Source: Phyllobacterium sophorae (GTDB taxonomy: Bacteria > Pseudomonadota > Alphaproteobacteria > Rhizobiales > Rhizobiaceae). From it: a stretch of DNA of 64,000 nt. Location: assembly GCF_003010965.1 (NCBI RefSeq), contig NZ_PGGM01000005.1:1-64000 (forward strand), given 5' to 3'. The notes below the pieces were generated by a model that saw only the letters and a list, made by a program, of their open reading frames with translations, had not been told where the DNA came from and did not search any database. The position numbers were made by a program, and so were the translations under genes. This document shows, one piece after another, positions 17,335 to 26,687 of this stretch (within the stretch, counting starts at the first letter, position 1; each line of letters starts with the position of its first letter).

Positions 17335-20300
17335 TATTGTCCTGCGACGACCTCCATACGACCGGTCGCGGTGCGGGCCGAGAACTGCGGACGGTACATA
17401 TCCTCGACACTGGCGGCCGGATGATCATAGGTGCCAGGTGTTACGGCGCGCACCACGTAGGCCAGCGTGATTTCACCATTATCGCCGGATGTGCGATCGA
17501 AAGCGGCGACGAAACGATCGCTGCGGAATTCCGTATGCGCGGCTTCCACTTCGCCGACCCAGTCGAAATTCGACAGGCTCGCGCTGTTAACGAGGCCAGG
17601 ATTATCGATCTCGAAACCGGCGGGCAGAAGGTCGGTGATCAACACACGCGACGGCCAGTTGTTGGTTTCCGTCACCTTCAGAACGACCACATAGCGTTCG
17701 TTCTGTCTTGCCTCACTGACATTGGCCTGCTGGCCGTCGAGCGTGTAGTAGGTACGTTCGATGCTGAAGCCATCGCCGCCTGCCGGCAGCGGCTGCGACG
17801 GAGAAGCAACAGTCGTAACGACGGCAGACACGGGTTCTGCCGAAGCATTGGTGATTGTGACAGGTTGGGCGAGAAGTTCATCACCCGTCAACCGCGCGAC
17901 ATAACCACCGGCGTGTGCGGCGCCGTTTATATCGAGCTTAAGATCCGCATCGCCGCCCTGTATGGCACGTGCTGCCAGAAGCATCCACGTCTGTTCCTGC
18001 GTGCTCGTATAAATCTTGCGCTCCCATGCGTTGGCGACGATCTTGGACAGTTGCGGAATGATCGGCGGGACCGGACGGCTCTCGGCTGCTAATGCCAGAA
18101 CCGCCGCGTCGTCGCGCAACGATGAACCATAGTCGGAGCGGACCAGGCTGACATTGGTCACCAGTGTCGACTGTTGCAGGGCATTGGTGAAAATGCTCTG
18201 CGAGCGCTGCGCATCGCCATAGAGCGACAAAGCAGCCGCCAAGTGAGCCCGCGCCAACGGCGTTGGAAACTCAGCGAGCTTGGTGTCGGCATAGTAGCGC
18301 AGATCGCTGATCGCGGCCTTGCGGTTGCGCGCCAGAACATAGAGGGCATAGGCAATCTCATTGCCCTGATCCTTCACGTTCACATCATAGCTCAGTGAGT
18401 TCTGCAGGTTTTCCAACGCTTGAACCAACGCCTGTTCCGGCACTTCATATTTCTGTTCACGGGCACGGGTCAGGAAATCAGTGACATAGGCATCAAGCCA
18501 TAAATCGCCTGAACCCGGACTCCACAAGCCAAAGCTTCCAGACGAAGACTGGTATGACAGGACGCGGTGGATGGCCTCTTGCACGCGCTTCTGCACCTCG
18601 CCGTCTTCGGCAATGCCGGATTGCTTGGCGAGTTCGCTCATGTAGAGCAATGGCAAGGCGCGGCTGGTGGTTTGCTCGGCACAACCATAGGGGTAGCGGT
18701 CGAGCGTCATCAGCAGAGCTGGAATGTCAAACGCCGCAGAACGGGTGACGTTCAGGCTGACAGAAGCCCCCTGCAGGATGCTGCCCGCCAGGAGTTCGCC
18801 ATCCACCTTGAGGCTACTGTTCGGTGCCACCCTGATTGGCTTGCGCAACGTGACCGGCAGCGTGGCCGGCCGGACAGGGACATTCAGCGTCTGCTCAAGC
18901 GACAGCCCGGCGGCGTTGGATAGCTTGACCGAAACAACACCATCGCCCGGATGCTCGCCGGTCACCGGCAGCGTGATATCGAACTTGCCACCTGCTGTCA
19001 GGTTAACCGTCTGTGATGCTCCGGGCTGATCGACGCTCACGACCGGATTGCTTGTCACCTGCAGCTGGTAGTCGCCGGCCGGTGCATCAGTGTTGGCGAC
19101 ATCGAGCCGCAACGAAGCCTTGTCGCCAGGAGCGAGGAATTTCGGCAGGCTCGCGGTGACAACGACCGGATCGCGAATGACCACGTCGGACGTCGCATGA
19201 CCGACACCGGTCTTTGACCAGGCAACAGCCATGACGCGGGCGGTGCCGTTGAACTGCGGAATGTCGAAGCTGACATTCGCCTTGCCCTGCGGGTCCAGTT
19301 TTACAGGACCAGAGAAGAAAGCGACGAGTTTTTCGGTGGGCGGGCTACCCTGCATCGGCATTTGCGCACCATCACCGCCGGTTCGCAGTTTCCCCAGCGC
19401 TCCCAATGAACCGTCGATCAGCCGGCCGTAGAGATCGCGAATCTCAAGACCCAATTGGCGCTGGCCGAAATACCAGCCATCGGGATTCGGTGCTTCGTAG
19501 CGGGTCAGATTGAGAATGCCGACATCGACCGCGGCAACGGTGACAAAAGCGTCTTCATTGGCGCCAGCGCCCGTTACTTGCAAAGCGATATTCAGCGGCT
19601 TGCGCGGCTCGGTTTTCTGGGGCGCATCGAGCTTCATGGAGAGGTGGCGGTCGCCCGGGCTGACATTGAGCCATTTGATGCCAATAGCGCGCATCGGCAT
19701 GTGGGTTTCCTGTGCATTGCCTGGACGGAACAGAGTGGCGGTGACATAGGCACCGGCGCCCCAATCGGCGTTGACGGAGAATTCCACTTCACCGCCCTCA
19801 GCAGGAATGCTGGCCTTCTTGGTTGCCAACAGGTTTTCGGCACCGACCGTGATGAGCAGCTCACCAGCAAAACGCGGCGAAACTTTAAGCTTTGCCGTAT
19901 CGCCGGCAACGTAATTGTCCTTGTCGAGCGCAATCTCTAGCCCATCTGGCGTTTCCGTCGATGTCGCGGCCACATAGTAGCCGGCATCGAATTCCACGCT
20001 CGAAGCCGGGCCATCCGCTTCGGCGCTTTCCACCTCGAGGCGAAAACGTCCCCAGGTGACCGGTACCGAAATCTCAGCGCCGTCCGGTGTTGTACTCACC
20101 TGCCCGTTGGCGATCTGCTTGGTCGACAGAATCGGCTCATATTTCCAGGAACTTCCATCACGGTACCACTGGTAATTGCGCTCGACGCTGAGGAGTTTCC
20201 ACTCCAGACCTTGCATGGCCTGTTTCTGGCCATTCTGGTCGACGGCAATGACATGGAACTTACCAACGGAATTCTCCGCAAGGTCGCCGGAGAATTCCGG

Positions 20301-22787
20301 CTTGATGCCAATCATCGATCCCTGTGGTTTGACCGGCAGCGTCAGTGTGCGTTCGACGGCACGGCCCCCGGCCTCCTGCATTCGCACGACAACATCGGCG
20401 TTGAGCAACTGCGTCGTCGAGGGAACGTCGTTCAGCGAGACGTCGAACGTTGCCTTGCCATTGTCGTCAAGCTGGGCCAAATCCTCCAGTGGGATGCGCG
20501 TGTCCTCGCTTGCCTGTTCGTCTGCAAGGCCGAAGAAGTAACCCTTGAAGTCAGTGCTTTCACGCGTCGGCTTGACGGCGATTTCGCCTTCAAGGTCAAG
20601 CCCGGCGGCAGGAGCACCATAGAGATAACGCCCGTCGACTTTAACCGGCGTGGATTTGCCGACTTCCAAAGACTTTGCATCGCTGGTCAAATCGAATTCA
20701 ACCCGATCCGGAACAAAGTCCTCGACCAGAAACTGCTTCTCCGATATCGGCGATCCCTTGGGATCGGTGTATATCTGCATGGTCCAGGTGCCACGCATGG
20801 AATTGGCTTGAAGGACAAGGTCCAGCGTATGACCGCCGAGATTGGCACCATCGCTGACCATGCGCCGGTCTTCAACGCCATCCGGCCGCTTGAATACGAA
20901 GGTTAGCGGCAACTTCTCGATAGCATTGGCCGCATTGTCACGCGCCAGAGCAGAAGCATGCACGGTTTCTCCAGCGCGATAAATGCCGCGCTCGGTCCAG
21001 GCCAGAATGTCTATGGCGCCGGGAGCGGCGCGGCCAGTGACACCGCGATCCGACAGATCGAAGCCCGCGCGGGTCATGTCGAGGAAGACATAATCCGCAT
21101 CGCCGTTCTTGGCGGTAATGACCGCCGGACCCATTGCCGCCGTGCCACGCATCAGGCCCGCGGTGAAAGTTGCCCTGCCCTCGGTGTCGGTAACGGCGGT
21201 GCCGAGAATTTCATTGTTCTTGGCGAGCAGTTGCAATTCGACGCCAATGAGCGGCTGCGCTGTGGCGAGCGAGCGGGCAAAGACGTTGAGGCCGTCGGTG
21301 CCCGCATAGGTGGAAAGTCCGATATCGGAGACGACGAACCACTGCGTTGCCTGCGCGTCCCATTCCTCGGTCTTCGCGTCGGGCGAAACCGCAGTCAGCA
21401 CATAGACACCGGGTTTGCGCTGCGGCAGTGCCTCATCGACAGGGAAGCTGGTGACGACATCCTTGTTAAGGTCAGTCTGGATATCGATGGCGCCTTGCCA
21501 CACCAGTTCGCCCGCTTCGTCCTGCAGCCGCTGCGCATTGTAGCCGTCAATTTGCGTCAGAAACTGCGAGCTGGTCAAAAGTGGCGCAAGGCCGCGATCA
21601 CCGATGCGGTAGAGCTTGAGATTGGCGCTCGTCGTGTTGACCGATACGATTGGAATACCACGGCGTGCTGTGCTCGGCAGGACGAAACTGTCGCCGGCAA
21701 AGCGCACCATGGCGGAGCGATCCTTGATGTAGATGTCGAGATCAACCGGTGCTTCCAGCGATTCGCCCACTGATGACGGCAAGCCCGGGCGAAAGGCCAG
21801 CTTGTAGCGCTGGCCATGCTCGAGACCTTCGACACAAATCTCGCTTCCCTTGGCTTCGACGGCCTTCGGCGCCGCGCCATTGAGCGTCACGAATGGAGCA
21901 TAATCCGTGCCCATTTTCACCAGCGGATCAGAGAACTGCACGCAGGCACGCGGCGTGGCACTGTCCGCGTCGATCGTGTGATTGACGACACGGAAACCCT
22001 GTCGTGCCCTCAGATCGAGATAGGCGGCCTCTACGGTCTTGTCGTTGACCAGCGTCAGGCTGGTTTTATATGCGCTGAGCGCGGCGCGGTAGTTTTCGAC
22101 GTTCTGCAGCGCTGCCGCCAACGCCGCCAGCGCGTCTGCCCGGCTCTGCGCAGTGCGCGTCAATTGATAACCGTTCAATGCCGCAAGCGATGCCTGCCCG
22201 GCAACGTAGGTGTTCTTGCTATCGCGGTTGGCAGCGCGAGCTGTCTCGATCCACAACGCACCATCGTCGGGTGTGATGGCCAGCGCGCCCTTGAAGGCAT
22301 TGAGTGCGCTGGCCACATTACCTGCGCCAAGCTCCCGCCGCGCTGTCGCGACGAGCCCATCGACGCCCTGCGCCTTCTGTTCGTCGGTCAGGAACAGGCT
22401 TGCCTTGACCTGACGCGCGTCCTGAACGAGCTGGTCGGAGACAAATTGCAACTTCGGCGGAGCACCGATATCGGGTTCGGCAGCAGTTTCGATTACCTTG
22501 CCGGCAACCGAGCCCGGCGCGCTTTTCAATTGATTGAAATCAGACTTGAGGAAACACCATTTCACCTTTGGGTTGTAGGTGAAAGCCTTGCAGGACCGGT
22601 CCGCAAGACAGACCAGTTCGCACTGATCGAGCGTGACATCCTGTTCCGTGCGCAGGTCAAAACCGAAATAGTCGCCATCCTTCGTCGTGACGACATCGCG
22701 ATTGGTTTCTGCAGCGCCAGCCGGAATTGCGGCAGCGAAAACGGAGAGAAGAAACGCCGAAAACCCGATTACCGCGCGCATAGACAT
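17334..22787 (-). CDS. Bacterial alpha-2-macroglobulin with N-terminal PAN/Apple domain
   Basis: A 1817-residue YfhM-type protease trap. Residues 1-27 are a signal peptide without a lipobox cysteine. About 30-95 is a cysteine-rich PAN/Apple domain (DQCELVCLADRSCKAFTYNP). MG and bait-type domains follow, and the thioester motif C1369-A-E-Q is present in PYGCAEQTTSRAL, so it should trap proteases covalently in the periplasm. ATG at 22787 lies five bases after GGAGG; a second ATG two codons later is possible, and an in-frame TTG further up overlaps the ribosome site. Coupled to pbpC, which suggests defence of the wall at breaches. Confidence 0.95.
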   Translation of the reverse strand: MSMRAVIGFSAFLLSVFAAAIPAGAAETNRDVVTTKDGDYFGFDLRTEQDVTLDQCELVCLADRSCKAFTYNPKVKWCFLKSDFNQLKSAPGSVAGKVIETAAEPDIGAPPKLQFVSDQLVQDARQVKASLFLTDEQKAQGVDGLVATARRELGAGNVASALNAFKGALAITPDDGALWIETARAANRDSKNTYVAGQASLAALNGYQLTRTAQSRADALAALAAALQNVENYRAALSAYKTSLTLVNDKTVEAAYLDLRARQGFRVVNHTIDADSATPRACVQFSDPLVKMGTDYAPFVTLNGAAPKAVEAKGSEICVEGLEHGQRYKLAFRPGLPSSVGESLEAPVDLDIYIKDRSAMVRFAGDSFVLPSTARRGIPIVSVNTTSANLKLYRIGDRGLAPLLTSSQFLTQIDGYNAQRLQDEAGELVWQGAIDIQTDLNKDVVTSFPVDEALPQRKPGVYVLTAVSPDAKTEEWDAQATQWFVVSDIGLSTYAGTDGLNVFARSLATAQPLIGVELQLLAKNNEILGTAVTDTEGRATFTAGLMRGTAAMGPAVITAKNGDADYVFLDMTRAGFDLSDRGVTGRAAPGAIDILAWTERGIYRAGETVHASALARDNAANAIEKLPLTFVFKRPDGVEDRRMVSDGANLGGHTLDLVLQANSMRGTWTMQIYTDPKGSPISEKQFLVEDFVPDRVEFDLTSDAKSLEVGKSTPVKVDGRYLYGAPAAGLDLEGEIAVKPTRESTDFKGYFFGLADEQASEDTRIPLEDLAQLDDNGKATFDVSLNDVPSTTQLLNADVVVRMQEAGGRAVERTLTLPVKPQGSMIGIKPEFSGDLAENSVGKFHVIAVDQNGQKQAMQGLEWKLLSVERNYQWYRDGSSWKYEPILSTKQIANGQVSTTPDGAEISVPVTWGRFRLEVESAEADGPASSVEFDAGYYVAATSTETPDGLEIALDKDNYVAGDTAKLKVSPRFAGELLITVGAENLLATKKASIPAEGGEVEFSVNADWGAGAYVTATLFRPGNAQETHMPMRAIGIKWLNVSPGDRHLSMKLDAPQKTEPRKPLNIALQVTGAGANEDAFVTVAAVDVGILNLTRYEAPNPDGWYFGQRQLGLEIRDLYGRLIDGSLGALGKLRTGGDGAQMPMQGSPPTEKLVAFFSGPVKLDPQGKANVSFDIPQFNGTARVMAVAWSKTGVGHATSDVVIRDPVVVTASLPKFLAPGDKASLRLDVANTDAPAGDYQLQVTSNPVVSVDQPGASQTVNLTAGGKFDITLPVTGEHPGDGVVSVKLSNAAGLSLEQTLNVPVRPATLPVTLRKPIRVAPNSSLKVDGELLAGSILQGASVSLNVTRSAAFDIPALLMTLDRYPYGCAEQTTSRALPLLYMSELAKQSGIAEDGEVQKRVQEAIHRVLSYQSSSGSFGLWSPGSGDLWLDAYVTDFLTRAREQKYEVPEQALVQALENLQNSLSYDVNVKDQGNEIAYALYVLARNRKAAISDLRYYADTKLAEFPTPLARAHLAAALSLYGDAQRSQSIFTNALQQSTLVTNVSLVRSDYGSSLRDDAAVLALAAESRPVPPIIPQLSKIVANAWERKIYTSTQEQTWMLLAARAIQGGDADLKLDINGAAHAGGYVARLTGDELLAQPVTITNASAEPVSAVVTTVASPSQPLPAGGDGFSIERTYYTLDGQQANVSEARQNERYVVVLKVTETNNWPSRVLITDLLPAGFEIDNPGLVNSASLSNFDWVGEVEAAHTEFRSDRFVAAFDRTSGDNGEITLAYVVRAVTPGTYDHPAASVEDMYRPQFSARTATGRMEVVAGQ

Positions 22788-22865
22788 AGAGCCCTCCAAC
22801 CGCTGCTAATCCAGATGAGCGGCACTCTTCAAACTTCAGTATAATTTGTCAACAGATCAAACAGT

Positions 22866-23774
22866 TTAGAGCATCAGACGATGTTCTGTGGTCGCATTGC
22901 CCTGTGCAATTTCGCTTCGTATCCAGTTCTGAAAATGAAGCATTTGCGGCGTTGGTTTGCGATTTTTCGGCGAGACCAGCCAATAGGCGATCGACGATGG
23001 CACCCGGGTTGGAAATGGCGCGACCAGCCGGCCATCGGCAAGTGCGTCTTCGACAAAGAGATCCCAGGCCAGCATGATGCCCTGGCCGCTGATCGTCGCT
23101 TCGAGACCGAGCCATGGGTCGGAGAATGTTGGTCCATCGAATGGCAAGGGACCTGCAAGACCGGTCGCCGCCTGCCAGTCATCCCAGCTGAACATCGGGT
23201 TCTCGTAGCAGATGATCGGCTGGTTGAAGATGTCGGCCGGTCCGCGCAAACGTTCGGCAAAGGCGCGGGTGCAAACGGGGAACATTTTCTGCGGCAGCAG
23301 ACATTCCGGGGTGCCGTCCTGCCAATCGCCACTACCGAGTCTGATCGCCAGGTCGATATCGGAACTTTTGAGATCAAGCACGCCGGGAGAAGGATCGATG
23401 CGGATTTTCAGATCCGGATGCGCGGCTCGCAACCGCCCGAGGCGCGGCACGAGCCATTTCGATGCGAATGTCGGGGCAACGGAAAGCAGCAATGTCTGGT
23501 CAACGCCATCGGCAAGTGCCACGGCCCTGGAAAGCTGCTGGAACCCTTCCTCGAGCCTGGCGAGAAGGGTCTTGCCAAAGGAGGTCGGAACCAGGCCCGC
23601 TCGCGTCCGGTCGAAGATCGCCTGGCCCATCTGTCCCTCGGTGCGTATCAGCTGCTGGCTGACCGCACTCACCGAGACACCGAGTTCCTCGGCGGCCCTT
23701 GGCAGCGACCCGAGGCGCCCGATCGCCTCCACTGCCTTCAAACCGTTGAGATGAAACCTGTTGAGGTTCTTCAT
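22866..23774 (-). CDS. LysR-family regulator, GcvA-like
   Basis: A 302-residue LysR-type regulator with N-terminal wHTH (RFHLNGLKAVEAIGRLGSLP then AAEELGVSVSAVSQQLIRTE). The SVAPTFASKWLVPRLGRLRA stretch is typical of the GcvA subgroup. ATG at 23774 (MKNLNRFHL) fits the family start; its ribosome site is weak. It is 78 bp before the macroglobulin gene on the same strand, and divergent from the small gene at 23904. The target is unknown; control of the macroglobulin/pbpC pair is possible but not supported beyond proximity. Confidence 0.92.
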   Translation of the reverse strand: MKNLNRFHLNGLKAVEAIGRLGSLPRAAEELGVSVSAVSQQLIRTEGQMGQAIFDRTRAGLVPTSFGKTLLARLEEGFQQLSRAVALADGVDQTLLLSVAPTFASKWLVPRLGRLRAAHPDLKIRIDPSPGVLDLKSSDIDLAIRLGSGDWQDGTPECLLPQKMFPVCTRAFAERLRGPADIFNQPIICYENPMFSWDDWQAATGLAGPLPFDGPTFSDPWLGLEATISGQGIMLAWDLFVEDALADGRLVAPFPTRVPSSIAYWLVSPKNRKPTPQMLHFQNWIRSEIAQGNATTEHRLML

Positions 23775-23903
23775 GAAGATTTTCTTTATAATGGTTTCGG
23801 CAATCTTGATTGTGATCGGCACTAATTGCAGACAAAATAGCACATGTTTCCGTGGTCATGGATATGTCAGATGAAGATTTTCTTGTTGATACGAGGCTTG
23901 GAG

Positions 23904-24053
23904 ATGTGGCTTCGCAATGGTCTAACCCAGTCTGACCGCGACCCTGCGAATGACTGGTACAGGGATCCGCTATCGCATCCGGCGCTGGAGGCCATGGAGC
24001 TCGATGAACTGGCCGACCTGCCCTTCGATCCCCAGGCGGTCCACAGACAATAG
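23904..24053 (+). CDS. Small acidic protein of unknown function (49 aa)
   Basis: A 49-residue acidic protein starting MWLRNGLTQSDRDPANDWYR and containing DPLSHPALEAMELDELADLP. Short proteins with a D-P-L-S-H-P-A-(L/I)-x-A-M...ELADLPF core occur, as I recall, in many rhizobia without known function. I chose ATG at 23904 because GAGG lies eight bases upstream; an in-frame ATG at 23871 would add 11 hydrophobic residues. A stem-loop follows at 24068-24087. Confidence 0.6.
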   Translation: MWLRNGLTQSDRDPANDWYRDPLSHPALEAMELDELADLPFDPQAVHRQ

Positions 24054-24067
24054 GGCAGATAAGAGAA

Positions 24068-24087
24068 CAGGCCCCGACGGGGGCCTG
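24068..24087. terminator. Stem-loop between convergent genes
   Basis: CAGGCCCC-GACG-GGGGCCTG, perfect 8-bp stem, between the small gene at 23904 and the GH20 gene. The following T content is modest, so termination strength is uncertain. Confidence 0.6.
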
Positions 24088-24119
24088 CTGTTGGTTGGTT
24101 ATTTCCCATACGTCTATTT

Positions 24120-26195
24120 CTATTTGGCTTCCGCATCCGCGGCTGTGAATGCCAAAGCCATATCCGATACATCCCAGCCCATCCAGTCTGTGTCTGCATT
24201 TGTTGTTTCCCTGATGTCACCTGGCACCGGGCCGAAGAATTCCCGATACAGTTCCCGATGCTTGGATGCCTTCATTAGAACGTCCTTCGCTTCCGCCACA
24301 CTCTTTTTGAGGCGCTCATGAACCCAGAAGGCCGACATTTCTTGAGAAACATTGATCAGACGCTCAATGTAAATATAGTCATAGGGTCTGAATATGCGCG
24401 ACGGTGTAAGTCCGACAATCTGCACCACGGGATTTGGAATGTCGTCGGCTCCATGCCAAGTGAAATATCCGATGCCTGGGAATGTCTTCGACAGGCCGGC
24501 ATTAATATAGTCTGGATTAATCTGATTCCCTGGGAATCCTGCCAGATGGCTCCACTGCGTATATTGAATCCCGTTAGGTATCGTCCCGATAGAAGAATAA
24601 AGCGCCAATCTTCGCAGATAGGAATTGTATATTTCAGGCGAGGTTTTACCAATGCTCGTGTAGTTATTGGGCAGGAAGTTCCTTGGGGTATAATAGAATT
24701 CTGTTCCCTCGGCATCAATCCATTTAGATTCTGGGCGATTCTTGATTTGAAGAAATGACTTGTCGAACCAATCTTGCCATCTTACGATTCCAATTTCGGA
24801 ATTAGCACCCTGGTACAAACCGGGCATCCCATTAACCATATGTATGCCGTCATCCCACATCCAGACATGCGTAAACCCATCCTTGTTCTGTGGAGTTTTC
24901 TTGATCCTGTCATATAGTGTATTGATGTATTTGATCGTATCCGGATACTTGTTTGGGTCGGCTTCGTCACCGCCAATATGGATCGTGTCTGATTTGAACC
25001 AAGGCCTGAAATCCCGTATAAGGCTTTCAAAATAAGTGACTGTATTTTCCAGATTTTTACTAGGTGTCCACCGATCACCTACATCATTGGTCAAAATTGA
25101 ATCAGAGATCGCCCAAGGTTTTGAAAGTAGAGTAAGTCGATCAACAGGAGCATATTGGAGTGAACCAGCACCATCGTCCTTGAACGCACTGGCATGGCCA
25201 GGAGCGTCAAATTCAGGGACAAGCTTGATGCCATAGCGGTAGGCTGCCTTTTCGAGATTGGCCCAATCTTTGGAATCGTAAACTGTTTTGCCGGCAGCAA
25301 AAACCGGTTTTCCATCTTTTATCGGCTGATCAGCTGGTATCAAAAGTTCACGCGGTTTGGACTCGTTATATAACCGGAAATAACCATTTTTTGCTCCGCC
25401 GAGCTCCGGAGCAGTGCTGTCATTGAGATGCAAATGCAACTCATTGAGTTTGTGCATGCTCATCTTGTCCATATAGCCGATGAGCTGATCGACCGGTACA
25501 AACTGGCGCGCGACATCCAACATGATGCGGCGGTTTTCATATTGCGGATAGTCGAAGCCGTTTATCCCTTGAATCGTTCTATGTGTTCCAACAGCTTTAT
25601 CATCATCGTTCATCACCATCAGCGTCGCTGTCTGAAAGCCGCGAAACCCGCCCAGCGTCTTGGCATAGGTGATCGTCAGTCCCGTAGCGTTTGCTGAAAA
25701 CAGATAGCCCTCTTGCTTATAATTCTTCGTAATCTTTTTCTTTGTTGAATTGGGATCGCTGGGGTTGGCAACCACAAACATACCGTAGCCTGGGGCGATG
25801 AAATCAACCGAGTCTACGGGAACCCTCCTGAGGACAATGTCGGATGCTTTCCCGTCCGAGACGTTAGAAACAATCTCCAATTCAAAGCCGGTCGCATAGC
25901 GTAGTTTCTGCGCCCAGCCGCGCGGCTCATCCAGAAGCGCGGCAAGGTCGCCCTTGCCATCGGTCTTTCCATTTTCTTCCAGCTTCTCGTCAACATCGCC
26001 GACCACGATAATCCTGCTGGCGCTCGTCAGCATAAAATCTCCGGTTATTGAGGAGGGCCACGTTGATTTCAAAAAGAACTCACCGTCCGATATGGCCGCA
26101 GCAAACGGCGTCGCGGGCGCTACACCAAGCATCGCCATTGCAAGACACAGACTGAGGCATGTTCGGGATAAAAATCTGAATGGGTTATTTCCCAT
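24120..26195 (-). CDS. Secreted beta-N-acetylhexosaminidase (GH20)
   Basis: A 691-residue glycoside hydrolase. A signal peptide (LSRTCLSLCLAMAMLGVAPA, cleavage near FAAA) exports it; a GH20b-like N-terminal domain precedes the catalytic barrel, which starts around YENRRIMLDVARQFVP. The catalytic Asp-Glu pair is D410-E411 in HIGGDEADP. Such enzymes remove terminal GlcNAc or GalNAc from chitin oligomers or glycans by substrate-assisted catalysis. ATG at 26195 lies nine bases after GGAG; an ATG at 26216 is also in frame. Two sampled 60-base lines here give about 43-45% GC against 60% in a sampled neighbouring line, so it looks horizontally acquired. No chitin genes flank it. Confidence 0.9.
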   Translation of the reverse strand: MGNNPFRFLSRTCLSLCLAMAMLGVAPATPFAAAISDGEFFLKSTWPSSITGDFMLTSASRIIVVGDVDEKLEENGKTDGKGDLAALLDEPRGWAQKLRYATGFELEIVSNVSDGKASDIVLRRVPVDSVDFIAPGYGMFVVANPSDPNSTKKKITKNYKQEGYLFSANATGLTITYAKTLGGFRGFQTATLMVMNDDDKAVGTHRTIQGINGFDYPQYENRRIMLDVARQFVPVDQLIGYMDKMSMHKLNELHLHLNDSTAPELGGAKNGYFRLYNESKPRELLIPADQPIKDGKPVFAAGKTVYDSKDWANLEKAAYRYGIKLVPEFDAPGHASAFKDDGAGSLQYAPVDRLTLLSKPWAISDSILTNDVGDRWTPSKNLENTVTYFESLIRDFRPWFKSDTIHIGGDEADPNKYPDTIKYINTLYDRIKKTPQNKDGFTHVWMWDDGIHMVNGMPGLYQGANSEIGIVRWQDWFDKSFLQIKNRPESKWIDAEGTEFYYTPRNFLPNNYTSIGKTSPEIYNSYLRRLALYSSIGTIPNGIQYTQWSHLAGFPGNQINPDYINAGLSKTFPGIGYFTWHGADDIPNPVVQIVGLTPSRIFRPYDYIYIERLINVSQEMSAFWVHERLKKSVAEAKDVLMKASKHRELYREFFGPVPGDIRETTNADTDWMGWDVSDMALAFTAADAEAK

Positions 26196-26438
26196 GGAAT
26201 CATTCTCCAAATTCATTTGATTAAAACAGTGCAATATTCAATTGGTTCGTCAGTAAGGTATTAGATTGGTTTTAATATACTCCAATCCGTTTCATCGTAG
26301 ACGCAACCCGGGGAATTTATCAAGTTGCGTATTGAAATAATATGAGCAATACGCAAATGACACTTTTACCAATACCATACCAATTGCGCAGGCGCTCAGA
26401 AGGCATCGGGTGTGTAAGTACCGGGAAGTGCGAAAGCG

Positions 26439-26687
26439 TTAGACCGGAACCGGGCCCGGCTTGCGGATGTGCTTTGCTGCTTCGACAACGAGTGGATCAA
26501 GACCGTTATCGGGTTGCTCAAGTATCGTGAAAAACTGCGCGCGCATGCGCGGCTCCCAAAAATGATTGATGTGATCGGCAACACCTGCCACGGCTTCGTC
26601 CTTCGGCTGTGTGTGGAAGAACGTGGCGATCTGGTTGGCCATATAAACCAGCTTGTCTGCGGTCGATTTGTGACTTTCACTATCCAT
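26439..26687 (-). CDS. fdsD: NAD-dependent formate dehydrogenase, delta subunit
   Basis: An 82-residue protein matching FdsD: DKLVYMANQIATFFHTQPKD followed by HINHFWEPRMRAQFF. FdsD is a small, cofactor-free protein of the fds operon needed for assembly or activity of the soluble formate dehydrogenase. Its start overlaps the end of fdhD by eight bases, and it is the last gene of the operon. No clear terminator follows. Confidence 0.93.
   Translation of the reverse strand: MDSESHKSTADKLVYMANQIATFFHTQPKDEAVAGVADHINHFWEPRMRAQFFTILEQPDNGLDPLVVEAAKHIRKPGPVPV

Noticed and set aside
21816-22844. A 342-codon rightward frame opposite the alpha-2-macroglobulin gene
   Set aside because: Shadow of a large, clearly real gene; no ribosome site or recognisable domain.
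26342-26530. Short rightward frame upstream of the GH20 gene
   Set aside because: Runs into fdsD on the other strand, has no ribosome site and no domain.
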